NCBI GenBank assembly: GCA_016342745.1
Contig: JAEINT010000017.1
Coordinates: 62,001 to 126,000, forward strand
DNA: 64,000 nucleotides
Source of the DNA: Labilibaculum sp.
GTDB taxonomy: Bacteria > Bacteroidota > Bacteroidia > Bacteroidales > Marinifilaceae
Reading direction: 5' to 3'
In this document: piece after piece, positions 9,305-18,430 of the stretch
Layout of the letters: every line of letters starts with the position of its first letter
Position numbering within the stretch: position 1 is the first letter of the stretch
Notes under the pieces: model-generated
Databases searched by the model: none
Told to the model about the DNA's origin: nothing
Seen by the model: the letters and a program-made list of their open reading frames with translations, nothing else
Made by a program: the position numbers and the translations under genes

Positions 9305-9736
9305 ATGATAGATGTCTACAAATACTCTATTTTAAAGGATGTTGAGCTAATCATTCAATACCATCAAAATAATATTACTAAAGAAAGGATGAAACAGCTT
9401 AAAAGTAATATTATTAATGATAAAGATTTCAATCCTAAGTTTGGATTTATTGTTGACATTAGAAAAGCAAAGGTGAATTTAACAGAAAATGAGTTGCTGG
9501 AATATGGTAATTGGGTGAACGAAAACTTAAAACTAACCGGACTAATGAGGCTTGTTTTATTAACCTCTACACCCGACCATGTAACGAAAACAATCATCTT
9601 CTCCTTAAACGAAAACATATCCCCACTTCAGTACAAAACATTCAGCACTATAGCTGCATCTGTTAAATGGCTTAATATCGATCTTGAAAATCTTGATTTT
9701 ATCGAAAAAGAAATAGAAATTTTATCGACACACTAA
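9305..9736 (+). CDS. STAS/SpoIIAA-like small protein of unknown function
   Basis: A 143-residue soluble protein with an alternating beta/alpha pattern: VELIIQYHQNNITKERMKQL, then FGFIVDIRKAKVNLTENEL, then LMRLVLLTSTPDHVTKTIIF, and a C-terminal FSTIAASVKWLNID. The same order of elements (opening strand, DxxxA after a strand, VVNTP-like loop, then an FSTxxAAxxWL C-terminus) is seen in the interrupted gene at 63540-63908, so the two are probably paralogs. The plan suggests a STAS-like fold, which is inference. It sits 21 bases after the histidine kinase gene, so a signalling role is plausible. Confidence 0.6.
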   Translation: MIDVYKYSILKDVELIIQYHQNNITKERMKQLKSNIINDKDFNPKFGFIVDIRKAKVNLTENELLEYGNWVNENLKLTGLMRLVLLTSTPDHVTKTIIFSLNENISPLQYKTFSTIAASVKWLNIDLENLDFIEKEIEILSTH

Positions 9737-10091
9737 ATAAACCTTAAGACCTCCTCTTAAACACCTGTTTTAAAAAGAACACTTACCATCAGTGATCTCA
9801 GGCTATCTGCCCAAATCAATCTCATCAAAATAATCTCTCCATATCAGACAAGAATAGCTCCTGTTCTTATTTTTGGATCGACTGCATCCGCTTTTATCTT
9901 AGTCAGCCAATTAAAAACAAGCTATGGAAAACATTATCTCAGCAATTTTGCGTATTATTAAGAACAATACCAAATAGTGATACCGATTATCATTCATAAC
10001 GACCATTTAGTACGCTCGTTTCTAAATGATATATAAATGTATATCGGCATTATACCTCAATTATTTTAAAATTTAAATGGTATAAAAAAGA
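9737..10091. other. Gene-free stretch (355 bases)
   Basis: No supported gene. A segment near 9806-9822 (GGCTATCTGCCCAAA) resembles one near 21247 (GGCTATCCGCCCAAA), suggesting decayed repeat material. There is no clear terminator after 9736. Confidence 0.5.
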
Positions 10092-11888
10092 ATGTCAAGA
10101 ACACATACAGCAGATACTTCAAATGCTCCGAAAGGAAAAATTAACAAAAGCGGTTTACGAAGTGCATTACGACTTTACAAATACATTAAACCCTACAGGG
10201 GTCAGTATTTTTTAGGAATTTTTTTCTTATTGGGATCTAGTTTGGCAAGTCTGGCTTTTCCAAAGTTACTTGGTGATTTAGTGAACACGGGAAACAGTAC
10301 AACACTCGGACAAAGCTTAAACCAAACGGCTATGCTAATTGCTGGCGTTTTGATCCTTCAAGCTACCTTTTCCTATTTTCGTATTGTATTGTTTGTAAAC
10401 GTAACAGAGAAATCGTTGGCAGCACTTCGACAAGCTACCTATCGTCATTTAATAAAACTTCCTTTACAGTTTTTTGAGAGAAGAAGAGTTGGAGAACTCA
10501 ACAGTCGAATATCAACGGATGTAACTCAACTTCAAGAAACAATGACAAGTACTCTCGCTGACTTTATCCGTCAAATTATTGTAATTACTGGAGGAATCGT
10601 TTTATTAGCAGTAATCTCTTTAAAGCTAACAGCCTTTATGCTAATAACACTGCCTCCAACTATGATAGCAGCACGTTTCTTTGGAAGATTTATCCGTAAA
10701 TTCTCTAAAGATGTACAAAGCAAGCTCGCTGATTCAAATACAATTATCGAAGAAACCCTGCAAGGCATACAAAGCGTGAAAGCCTTCACCAACGAGCACC
10801 TTGAAATAGCTCGTTACAAAAAGAAAACCTTAGAAATTGCCGATTTGGGAATGACAAGAGGAAAATACAGAGGTGCTTTCAGCTCTTTCATTATTCTTGG
10901 GCTCTTTGGTGCGATTGCAGCCATGGTATGGCAAGGATCACGATTGCTACAAGCGGGTGAAATGACTTCAGGAGATTTGTTTTCCTTCGTGATTTATTCG
11001 GTTTTTGTAGGCGGTACAATCAGTGGATTGGCCAATGTATATACCAACATTCAGAAATTTATTGGTGCTACTGAAGATCTGTTTCTGATTTATGACGAAG
11101 TACCGGAAGACATTCAAAACATCAATGAGCTCGATCCTAAATTTAAAATGCAGGGAGAAATTAGTCTGCGCAATTTGAATTTTGCTTATCCTTCGAGAAA
11201 AGAGCAAGCGGTTCTGAACAATATCAATTTAGAAATAAAAAGTAATAAAATGATTGCCTTGGTTGGGCACAGCGGCGCCGGAAAAAGCACCATGGCCTCT
11301 CTCCTGCTAATGTTGCATCAACCGCCTAAAAACAGCTTGTTTTTTGATCAGATCGACAGTCATGATTTTCCCTTATCAGATTTAAGAAGTCAGATATCGC
11401 TAGTACCACAAGACATTTTTCTTTTTGGAGGAAGCATAGGTGAAAACATCGCTTATGGAAAGCCTAATGCAAGTGAAGAAGAAATATACGAAGCTGCTAA
11501 AAAGGCTAATGCCTTGGAGTTTATTGATCGCTTTCCAGAAAAATTGGAAACCATAGTTGGTGAGCGCGGCACTCAGCTTTCAGGTGGTCAGCGACAGAGA
11601 GTAGCCATAGCCCGTGCTATTCTTAAAGATCCTAAAATTCTAATCTTGGATGAAGCAACCTCTTCTTTAGACTCTGAATCGGAGATGCTAGTTCAGGAAG
11701 CGCTTGAGAAATTAATGAAAGGTAGAACTTCTATTGTGATTGCTCACCGCTTATCTACTGTTAGAAAAGCGGATGAGATTATCGTATTGGAACAAGGTGA
11801 GATTGTTGAACAGGGCACTCATGACAGTTTAATGAACATTAACGAAGGGAAATACAATAAATTGATTCAGTTGCAGTATTCGAATTAG
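10092..11888 (+). CDS. ABC exporter half-transporter, fused membrane and ATPase domains (MsbA/ABCB type)
   Basis: A 598-residue protein: six membrane helices in residues ~35-330 (for example YFLGIFFLLGSSLASLAFP, FIIVITGGIVLLAV-like segments), then an ATPase domain from about 350. Walker A GHSGAGKST is near residue 392, the Q-loop LVPQDIF follows, the signature LSGGQRQR is near 496, Walker B ILILDEAT near 517, and the H-loop IAHRLST closes it. Family members export lipids, lipid A precursors, peptides or drugs as homodimers. The N-terminus carries an extra ~30 polar residues. Gene context does not reveal the substrate. Confidence 0.9.
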   Translation: MSRTHTADTSNAPKGKINKSGLRSALRLYKYIKPYRGQYFLGIFFLLGSSLASLAFPKLLGDLVNTGNSTTLGQSLNQTAMLIAGVLILQATFSYFRIVLFVNVTEKSLAALRQATYRHLIKLPLQFFERRRVGELNSRISTDVTQLQETMTSTLADFIRQIIVITGGIVLLAVISLKLTAFMLITLPPTMIAARFFGRFIRKFSKDVQSKLADSNTIIEETLQGIQSVKAFTNEHLEIARYKKKTLEIADLGMTRGKYRGAFSSFIILGLFGAIAAMVWQGSRLLQAGEMTSGDLFSFVIYSVFVGGTISGLANVYTNIQKFIGATEDLFLIYDEVPEDIQNINELDPKFKMQGEISLRNLNFAYPSRKEQAVLNNINLEIKSNKMIALVGHSGAGKSTMASLLLMLHQPPKNSLFFDQIDSHDFPLSDLRSQISLVPQDIFLFGGSIGENIAYGKPNASEEEIYEAAKKANALEFIDRFPEKLETIVGERGTQLSGGQRQRVAIARAILKDPKILILDEATSSLDSESEMLVQEALEKLMKGRTSIVIAHRLSTVRKADEIIVLEQGEIVEQGTHDSLMNINEGKYNKLIQLQYSN

Positions 11889-12416
11889 ACATTTAGATGA
11901 TGTTTAAGATTAAAAAAAGACGCTGATTTTTAAGTTTTCGTATGATTAATGATGATTTCGAATCTACCCAAAATATCAGATTTCATATTGAACTTTGAGT
12001 AAATAAGGAAATTACCACAGATGACACGGTGGTACACAGAGAAAAAAAACAAAATATCACTGCATACATTCATTAAAGATTTCTCTTCTCTGTGTTACTC
12101 GGTGATCTCAGTGTTAGATAATATATTTTCTCTGTCCTAAATCCGGACGGGCTATTCTTTTATTCACTGATTATTTCACGGGTGTGCATGATCTCTCCCA
12201 ATGAATCGGGATCGGTAGTCATTACCACAAAAGAATCAATCCTGTAGCTATCGGGACTATGCTAAAGCACTCAATGCCCCATTACGATTCACAAACTAAA
12301 TCCTGCAATTAATAAAAGACCTGACTCATGCAGTCGCAAAGGTATTTCAGTATTCGAAGTAAACAGTCAATTTTATTATCTTTATCAACTTTTACAATTA
12401 AAGGGCAACGCAACTT
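11889..12416. other. Gene-free stretch with decayed repeats (528 bases)
   Basis: Holds the CACAGAG repeat at 12013-12120, then about 290 bases with no reading frame I can support. No terminator is obvious immediately after 11888. Confidence 0.5.
12013..12120. repeat. Dispersed 'CACAGAG' intergenic repeat, copy 2
   Basis: ACCACAGATGACACGGTGG..CACAGAG, an A-run, TGCATACATTCATTA and then TTACTCGGTGATCTCAGTG. It shares its parts with 5397-5490; the outer arms are imperfect inverted repeats of each other. Confidence 0.6.
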
Positions 12417-13967
12417 ATGATAAAACAAATTGAATCCATTCTAAAGTTTAAGTATTACTATCTCCTTGCCCTAATTTTATTGGTATCATGTGCTGAAAAG
12501 AAGAACACCACACAGGAAACTAGTTTTTGTTCGAAGATTCATCGGAATGATCAGATCACTCTATCGAAGACACTTGAAGAAATTGCCCCTTTGATGGAGA
12601 CAAAAACAGGAGTATATGTTCTTGAAGATGGAAGTGGTTCTTTGGTAGCCAGAGCATGGCTTAGCGAATATGCTGAGAAGACCATTGACATTCAATATTT
12701 CATTTTCTCTACAGATAATGTTGGCTTGATTGCTTGTGATTACTTAATAAGAGCTGCGGATCGCGGAGTTAAAATCAGAATCATTGTTGATGATATCATG
12801 CTCGATGCCGACATTCAAGATCTTTTAAGCGTTGCATCGCACGAAAACATAAGCATTAAAATCTACAACCCTGGCATTAATTTGGGCAAGAATTTATTCC
12901 AAAAAATTGGCAAATTAACCACCGATTTTAGAGGAGCTAATCAACGAATGCACAACAAAACCCTTATTGTAGATGGCAAAGTTGTGATCACAGGTGGTCG
13001 TAATATTGCAGATGAATATTTTGATTACGATCATGAATATAATTTCAGAGATAGAGATATTTTATTAGTGGGTAAAGAATCAAGGAAAGTAACTAAATCG
13101 TTTAATGAGTTTTGGAACTGCTCCCTAACTACAGGGATTGAAAACTTAGTTAAAAATAAAGATACGGACAGCCAATCGGCAGATCGATACAAAAGACTTC
13201 ATGAATATGCCTGCAATCCAGCTAACTTTTGGCCTCAAGTAAGAAAAAGAATAGAGAATTTGCCAGCAACCTTTAATTCCATTAAAAAATCGGGTGACTT
13301 GGTTTGGGTAGATAATGTTCATTTCATATCCGATGCACCAGGGAAGAATGATGGAACAAATGGTTTAGGTGGTGGCGGTGTCTCTACAACGGCTTTAATT
13401 AGCTTGATTAAAAATGCCAAATCTTCTATAGTTATTCAAACACCCTATTTAATTACCTCTGAATTGAGTAAGAATTTATTTCGAGAAGCGGTTAATCGAG
13501 GTGTGAAAATCAAAATATTGACCAACAGTCTGGCATCTACAGATAATGTAGAAGCATTTAGCAGCTACCAAACAGATCGAAAAAAGTTATTAAACACAGG
13601 CATTCGAATCTTCGAATTTCGTCCTGATGCCGCAGAGCGAACCAAAATAATGACTGGAGAATTGCAAGAAAAGCTAAATCACAAACCCATTTTTGGTCTT
13701 CATGCAAAATCGATGGTAATTGATGAAGAGATAACCGTTATTGGATCGTTTAATCTTGATCCTCGAAGTGCAAATTTAAATACTGAATGCGTTGTTGTTG
13801 TTCATTCCGATAAAATATCAAGAGGTGTATTAAATGGTATGGAAGAAGAGTTTAAACCTGAGAATTCTTGGGAAACAACATTGGAGTTCAATCCCGATTT
13901 AGAAGTGAATAAGTACAAGCGTTTAAAAACCTGGACTAGAAAAATTCTTCCTAAATCGATTTTATAA
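12417..13967 (+). CDS. Phospholipase D-like lipoprotein (cardiolipin-synthase type)
   Basis: A 516-residue protein with an N-terminal hydrophobic segment ending in a lipobox (LLVSC, Cys ~25), so it should be anchored to a membrane outside the cytoplasm. It has two HKD motifs, MHNKTLIVDGK..ITGGRN (about residue 178) and LHAKSMVIDEE..IGSFNLDPRS (about 428), as expected for an intact PLD active site. The second domain ending and ARAWLSEYAEKTIDIQYFIF near the start match ClsC/YmdC-like proteins, which make cardiolipin by phosphatidyl transfer. Other PLD lipoproteins are nucleases or phospholipases, so the substrate remains open. Confidence 0.85.
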   Translation: MIKQIESILKFKYYYLLALILLVSCAEKKNTTQETSFCSKIHRNDQITLSKTLEEIAPLMETKTGVYVLEDGSGSLVARAWLSEYAEKTIDIQYFIFSTDNVGLIACDYLIRAADRGVKIRIIVDDIMLDADIQDLLSVASHENISIKIYNPGINLGKNLFQKIGKLTTDFRGANQRMHNKTLIVDGKVVITGGRNIADEYFDYDHEYNFRDRDILLVGKESRKVTKSFNEFWNCSLTTGIENLVKNKDTDSQSADRYKRLHEYACNPANFWPQVRKRIENLPATFNSIKKSGDLVWVDNVHFISDAPGKNDGTNGLGGGGVSTTALISLIKNAKSSIVIQTPYLITSELSKNLFREAVNRGVKIKILTNSLASTDNVEAFSSYQTDRKKLLNTGIRIFEFRPDAAERTKIMTGELQEKLNHKPIFGLHAKSMVIDEEITVIGSFNLDPRSANLNTECVVVVHSDKISRGVLNGMEEEFKPENSWETTLEFNPDLEVNKYKRLKTWTRKILPKSIL

Positions 13968-14082
13968 GCTTCGTACAGTTGTAGTAGAAAGCGTTTTTAT
14001 AAACTTTATAACAATTTGTTAGATCATTTACCAAACGATACAATCGTACGGTAGCATTTGAAAATCTAAGAATTTTATCAAG

Positions 14083-14116
14083 AAAGAGGGTGTCCAAAAA
14101 TGGATACCCTCTTTTC
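14083..14116 (+). terminator. Terminator after the PLD-like gene
   Basis: Fourteen-base stem AAAGAGGGTGTCCA / TGGATACCCTCTTT with one wobble and an AAAA loop, about 115 bases after the stop. The rest of the gap from 13968 to 14396 holds only a putative promoter. Confidence 0.85.
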
Positions 14117-14323
14117 TTATGTTTTGCAAAATCCGAGGCACAATATTTTTTCTAGACCTTCCTTTTCCTAACATCAGATCTTTACTGATTTTTAAATTCC
14201 TCCTGAAATTGCAAGCTTATAGTCGTTTATTTTTATCGCTTTAAGCGAGATGAATGAAGTAATATTTCAACTTAAATAGACAAATAGATTCCTCAAAATA
14301 GCAATAATAGGTTTTTCAATTTG

Positions 14324-14331
14324 TAACTTTG
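14324..14331 (+). promoter_or_regulatory. Putative -7 element (TAACTTTG) for the TPR gene
   Basis: Exact TAnnTTTG match, giving an untranslated leader of about 60 bases before 14397. The -33 element is not evident. Confidence 0.4.
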
Positions 14332-14396
14332 TCGCGTTCGTAGATGAACACCACCAACTAGAAGGGTATTAGATTAAAACATAATTTATAGAATAC

Positions 14397-15086
14397 ATGA
14401 GTAACGAGAAGAAAGAAAAAAAGGTAGTGAAAAAAGGAGAAACTTATGAAACACTTAAAACTTTGTATTATTCTGGTAAGGTGAAACCGACATTAAATAA
14501 AACTCTTATTGAAATAGATAATGATTCTGAGAACATTGAACTCGCCCTTCTTGCGTGTGAGTGCTTGGTACGAACTAAGAATTTTGATGATTTATCTACC
14601 TACGCTGATGCTGCTATTAAATTAGATCCAAAAGTTGCAGCAGGACATTACTACAAAGGAGTAGCCATTCAGCATAAAAAAGGACAAGAGCAAGAAGCTC
14701 TAAAAAGCTTTAATGAAGCCTTAACTTTAGATCCTGAAAACACGATTTACCTTAAAAGTAAGGCAGGTACCCATTTTGCACTTTTTACAGATTATCATTT
14801 GCCTTTAAGTTTTGCTGAAAAGCATAGGGTTAAAGCTGAATCGAGTTTATTAAAAATTATTGAGTTGGTAGAGCAAATGGAAAATCCTGATTATAAAGAT
14901 TTTTTAATTTATGCTGATGTAAGTACTTTGCTTAGCCGAAACTTAGCTGCCAAGAAGTATTACATTAAAGCAGTAGATGCCTTTGAAGCTGCTGATAAAT
15001 CAGTACAAGATAAAAATATATACAAAGACATTATTAAAGGTCAAAAAGCTTGTGTAAAGTTGATGAATACGCTAATTGAAGATTAA
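14397..15086 (+). CDS. Tetratricopeptide repeat protein
   Basis: A 229-residue soluble protein with a lysine-rich start and helix-turn-helix repeats: LALLACECLVRTKNFDDLSTYADAAIKLDP, AAGHYYKGVAIQHKKG..EALKSFNEALTLDPEN, and a final ARKYYIKAVDAFEAA-like unit (AAKKYYIKAVDAFEAADKS). These match the TPR consensus (W-LG-Y-A-F-A-P). It is likely a scaffold for protein interactions; no enzymatic domain is present. It is transcribed alone toward the convergent aminopeptidase gene, with a shared terminator between. Confidence 0.8.
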   Translation: MSNEKKEKKVVKKGETYETLKTLYYSGKVKPTLNKTLIEIDNDSENIELALLACECLVRTKNFDDLSTYADAAIKLDPKVAAGHYYKGVAIQHKKGQEQEALKSFNEALTLDPENTIYLKSKAGTHFALFTDYHLPLSFAEKHRVKAESSLLKIIELVEQMENPDYKDFLIYADVSTLLSRNLAAKKYYIKAVDAFEAADKSVQDKNIYKDIIKGQKACVKLMNTLIED

Positions 15087-15140
15087 TTACTCTTTCATCC
15101 CGATTGCTATACCAAGAAACTTAGCAAGACCGATAAAATA

Positions 15141-15171
15141 AAAAAAGGCAGCACGTGTGTGCTGCCTTTTC
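15141..15171. terminator. Bidirectional terminator between TPR and aminopeptidase genes
   Basis: Perfect AAAAGGCAGCAC / GTGCTGCCTTTT stem with GTGT loop, A-run before and T-run after, lying between convergent genes. Confidence 0.9.
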
Positions 15172-15190
15172 TATATCATATTGGTTTGGT

Positions 15191-16492
15191 TTACAATCCA
15201 AAAAAGTATGAAAATACTTTGCGGATATACACATTGTCTTTAATACCACCCGTTTCGCGAACTGAGTGCATTCCAAACATTGGGTTTCCGATGTCTACTG
15301 TACGGATATCTACCTGACCAGTTGAAACATTACCAAGCGTGCTACCTCCCACTAAATCGGAACGGTTTACGAACTTTTGATAAGGAACTTCAGCATTCTT
15401 ACAAAGCGTTTCGAATACGGTTCCAGAATCACCATCGGTAGTGTATTTCTGATTTGCGTGAATTTTAATAACCGGCCCTTTGTTAATGTACGGACGGTTT
15501 GTTGGATCGTGCTTTTCAGGAACATTTGGATGAACAGCATGAGCCATATCAGCCGAAATCATAAATGAGCTATAAATCGCTCTGTGAAATGCTTCCATGT
15601 CTTTACCCAATTTGAAAACAATACGCTGCAACAAGTGACGCAATACAGGAGAACCTGCTCCTTGCTTAGTAACACTTCCTACTTCTTCATTATCGAAAAT
15701 GGCAAGCATCTGCGTTTTCTTGCTTCCTTTTCCTGTTAGCAATGCTTGTAAGCCAGCATGAGCCATCGCCAAATCATCCAACTTAGGCGATGAGATGAAT
15801 TCATTATTCAAACCAAAAATGCCACCTTTTTCTACTTCAAACAGGTTTACATCAAAATCGATAATCGAATCAGCATCTACTTTTAGTTCTTCAGCCATTA
15901 ATTTAATCAAGCAATTGTCCTTCTCCATGTCATCGGTGATCATAGCCAACAAAGGAAGCATGTCTTTTTGCTTGTTCAGCTCAACACCATCATTTACTTG
16001 ACGATTCAAATGAATTGCTAAATTTGGAATCACCATCAACGGACGGTCAATCTTTACATACAAATGCTCTGGGTTTAAAGGATCATTTGACTTTACGGAT
16101 ACTCTTCCCGCAATAGAAAGCGGACGATCCATCCATGTATTTAAAATCGGGCCACCGTAAACTTCTGTATTTAGTTTGATGTAATTTCCTTCTACCTCAA
16201 TCTGCGGACTTGGTTTAATTTTAAACCCTGGCGCATCGGAGTGAGCACAGATCAATTGGAATCCTTCTTCTTCAATCTCTCCTGTTCCAATCTGGAAAGC
16301 AAAAATTGCAGATCCATTCTTGGTAGTGAAATACTTCCCTCCTTTTTCAACTGTCCATTCTTCACGAAGATCCAGTTCCTGAAATCCTGCTTCTGTTAGT
16401 TCTTCACGGATGTTATTTACCGCATGATATGTACTCGGACTGCGATGAATAAAATCGATCAGTTCCTGTGCTTGTTCTTGTTCAAGGTTCAT
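15191..16492 (-). CDS. M18 family aminopeptidase
   Basis: A 433-residue cytoplasmic metallopeptidase, the usual size for M18 (aspartyl aminopeptidase/ApeB). Metal ligands and catalytic motifs are visible: AHSDAPGFKIKP (first His/Asp), FDNEEVGSVTKQGAGSP (Asp-Asn-Glu-Glu), DMAHAVHPNVPEKHDP, and a late VGGSTLGNV plus MHSVRE. The family uses two zinc or cobalt ions to remove N-terminal acidic or neutral residues from peptides, as a large oligomer. It is monocistronic with the bidirectional terminator after it. Confidence 0.93.
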   Translation of the reverse strand: MNLEQEQAQELIDFIHRSPSTYHAVNNIREELTEAGFQELDLREEWTVEKGGKYFTTKNGSAIFAFQIGTGEIEEEGFQLICAHSDAPGFKIKPSPQIEVEGNYIKLNTEVYGGPILNTWMDRPLSIAGRVSVKSNDPLNPEHLYVKIDRPLMVIPNLAIHLNRQVNDGVELNKQKDMLPLLAMITDDMEKDNCLIKLMAEELKVDADSIIDFDVNLFEVEKGGIFGLNNEFISSPKLDDLAMAHAGLQALLTGKGSKKTQMLAIFDNEEVGSVTKQGAGSPVLRHLLQRIVFKLGKDMEAFHRAIYSSFMISADMAHAVHPNVPEKHDPTNRPYINKGPVIKIHANQKYTTDGDSGTVFETLCKNAEVPYQKFVNRSDLVGGSTLGNVSTGQVDIRTVDIGNPMFGMHSVRETGGIKDNVYIRKVFSYFFGL

Positions 16493-16616
16493 AGTATATG
16501 TATGTTTTGTGTTTTCTATTAATTGAATTTCAAAACTACATTAATTTTAAGATTTGCAGTCATAATTCTCTAAGAAAAAACATCTGAAATATACCAAATC
16601 GCCTATCCTCTAAACT

Positions 16617-16694
16617 ACCCCTAAAGGGGACTTTTTTAGACAATAATCAAATAAAAACAAGACAATATCATTTTTTAAAGCCCCTTTTGGGGTT
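16617..16694. repeat. BIME-like inverted pair of 'CCCCTAAAGGGG' palindromes
   Basis: ACCCCTAAAGGGGACTTTT at the left and its inverted relative AAAGCCCCTTTTGGGGTT at the right, about 45 bases apart. Each arm is itself palindromic. The same type of pair occurs at 22603-22662. Confidence 0.6.
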
Positions 16695-16850
16695 AATTAG
16701 AATTCCACCAATAAGATTATTTTTGAAAGAAATAATATAAACCAGACAACATTCCATTATCATCGTTAAATTTTAATCTTGTATGCCTAAATACAATTAT
16801 TCCTACTTAAGAAGTCTACATATAATTAAAATAATTCTTTTTGTATATCT

Positions 16851-17007
16851 CGGTGCTCGGCACCTTTTAATTTAAATCAATTACACTTCTACAAATAGTA
16901 CGCAACGCTGTTGCTTCATTTACAAGTTCAAATTCCAATATCAAGGTACGGAGTACCGGTATATTTATAGCAAATACAACAAAACAAGAACAAAGGTGCA
17001 ACGCACC
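16851..17007. repeat. REP-like array of four 5-3-5 hairpins
   Basis: Four 13-base palindromes with 5-base arms and 3-base loops: GGTGC-TCG-GCACC (16852), GCAAC-GCT-GTTGC (16902), GGTAC-GGA-GTACC (16945), GGTGC-AAC-GCACC (16995). Starts are spaced 50, 43 and 50 bases. The left and right halves are inverted copies: both read ATAT.TCGGTGC…GCACCTTT, then CTAYAAATA, then the second hairpin. This occupies the gap before the exonuclease gene (16493-17117 otherwise gene-free). Confidence 0.7.
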
Positions 17008-17075
17008 GAAATATTTAAATCTATTTTTCTGCTCATTAGATAGAAGGAGGGAAAGTAAACAAAGCATAATTTTTT

Positions 17076-17083
17076 TATATTTG
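17076..17083 (+). promoter_or_regulatory. Putative -7 element (TATATTTG)
   Basis: TAnnTTTG match 34 bases upstream of the ATG at 17118, just after the REP-like array. No clear -33 element. Confidence 0.35.
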
Positions 17084-17117
17084 TTACCAATCATAAAACC
17101 CTAAGCAAAATTAACCT

Positions 17118-18416
17118 ATGACAAGCGATCCAATACTGGAACTGTACAACCATCAATTTGCCATTATATCTCTGGAAACCACAGGTATTTCACCTCAACA
17201 TGGCGATCATTTAATCGAATTGGCAATTCAAACGGTGAACTGGAATGGCGAATTACTCGATAGCTATGAAACCTTAATTCATCCGGGTATTGATGTTGAA
17301 GGATTCCAAATTCATGGTATTACCGATGCGATGGTGAAAAATGCTCCTTCTATTTCTGAGATTGTACCAGATATATTGTCCAGGCTAAATGGTAAAACTT
17401 TAGTTGCTCACGATTTGGATTTTGCTCTTCGCTTTTTGGAACCAGCCTTAAATGGCAACATTCAAAAATTAAAAGGCATTTGTACTTTAAAGCTTTTCAA
17501 TCTGGTATCGCCAGATTCTGGTTTACGTCGATTAGAACAATTGTGTACCTATTACGATATTGATATATCTCTTCGTCATTCGGCAAAATCAGACTCACTG
17601 GCAACAGCTAAATTATTCTCTATCCTTAAGAATTTGTTTTCGCAGCAGTTCGAGCTCGAAACCTTCATGGAGGGATTTCTTCATCTTACAAAAATTGAAG
17701 ATTGTCCGAGAGAAAGAAACCTCTTTATTAAGCGTAAAGAGGCCAAAAACATTGCAACCATTCAAAAAACGAAGTTATACGATTTATTAAATCGTCTAAC
17801 TTCTAACGCTGGAGATTCAGTTCCAGTGCGTCAATATTTGAATGTTCTGGATCGTGCTTTGGCAGATCGAATTCTGGAAGAAAAAGAAATTATCTCATTG
17901 GTTGATTTGGCAAAGGACTACAAGCTTTCGAAAGATCAGGTAATGGAAATTCATGAAGAATACCTGCGAAAGTTAATCCGTATTTATTTACTTGATGAAA
18001 TATTAACCAATGTAGAAATGGATGATCTTAACTTGGTTTCTGAGTTGCTTTGCATCCTTCCAAAGGAATTGGATTTATTGATTAAATACGAACGTACTAA
18101 AATTCCAATTACGACTCCTGGAGTTCAAAAGCAATTAAAAACATTGGCTGGTAAAAGTGTTTGCTTCTCTGGTCACCTCAATTGCAAAATCAATGGAAAT
18201 CGTATCGATCGTGAATTAGCACAGCAGCTAGTTAAAGAACGTGGCTTAATTGTGAAGCGTGTAGTTTCAAAAAATGTTGATTACTTGATAACTGCTCATT
18301 CAGAACAATTCTCTGGCAAAGGTCGCAAAAACCGCAAAGCCATGGAGTATCATGTAAATGTGATTGATGAAAGAATCTTTTGGGAGATGATTGGAGTGGT
18401 TGTGGATAGTGAGTAA
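17118..18416 (+). CDS. DEDDh exonuclease-like/BRCT protein with degenerate active site
   Basis: A 432-residue protein. Residues ~12-170 align with the DnaQ/PolC-epsilon exonuclease fold: ISLETTG (Exo I), LVAHDLDFALRFL (Exo II) and HSAKSDSLAT (Exo III). In active enzymes Exo I is D-x-E and Exo II ends F-D; here the first Asp is Ser18 and the second is Ala103, while Glu20, His154 and Asp159 remain. A helical middle (about 190-340) follows, then a BRCT domain (about 345-432: LAGKSVCFSGHLN…GLIVKRVVSKNVDYLIT). By family, such proteins act in DNA repair or replication. The lost metal ligands suggest a structural role, possibly DNA-end or partner recognition through BRCT. Confidence 0.8.
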   Translation: MTSDPILELYNHQFAIISLETTGISPQHGDHLIELAIQTVNWNGELLDSYETLIHPGIDVEGFQIHGITDAMVKNAPSISEIVPDILSRLNGKTLVAHDLDFALRFLEPALNGNIQKLKGICTLKLFNLVSPDSGLRRLEQLCTYYDIDISLRHSAKSDSLATAKLFSILKNLFSQQFELETFMEGFLHLTKIEDCPRERNLFIKRKEAKNIATIQKTKLYDLLNRLTSNAGDSVPVRQYLNVLDRALADRILEEKEIISLVDLAKDYKLSKDQVMEIHEEYLRKLIRIYLLDEILTNVEMDDLNLVSELLCILPKELDLLIKYERTKIPITTPGVQKQLKTLAGKSVCFSGHLNCKINGNRIDRELAQQLVKERGLIVKRVVSKNVDYLITAHSEQFSGKGRKNRKAMEYHVNVIDERIFWEMIGVVVDSE

Positions 18417-18430
18417 TTGAAGATTAATCA

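Noticed and set aside
16867-17094. A 75-codon minus-strand reading frame upstream of the exonuclease gene
   Set aside because: It runs through the four-hairpin repeat array; the apparent protein has no conserved pattern and is explained by the repeat.
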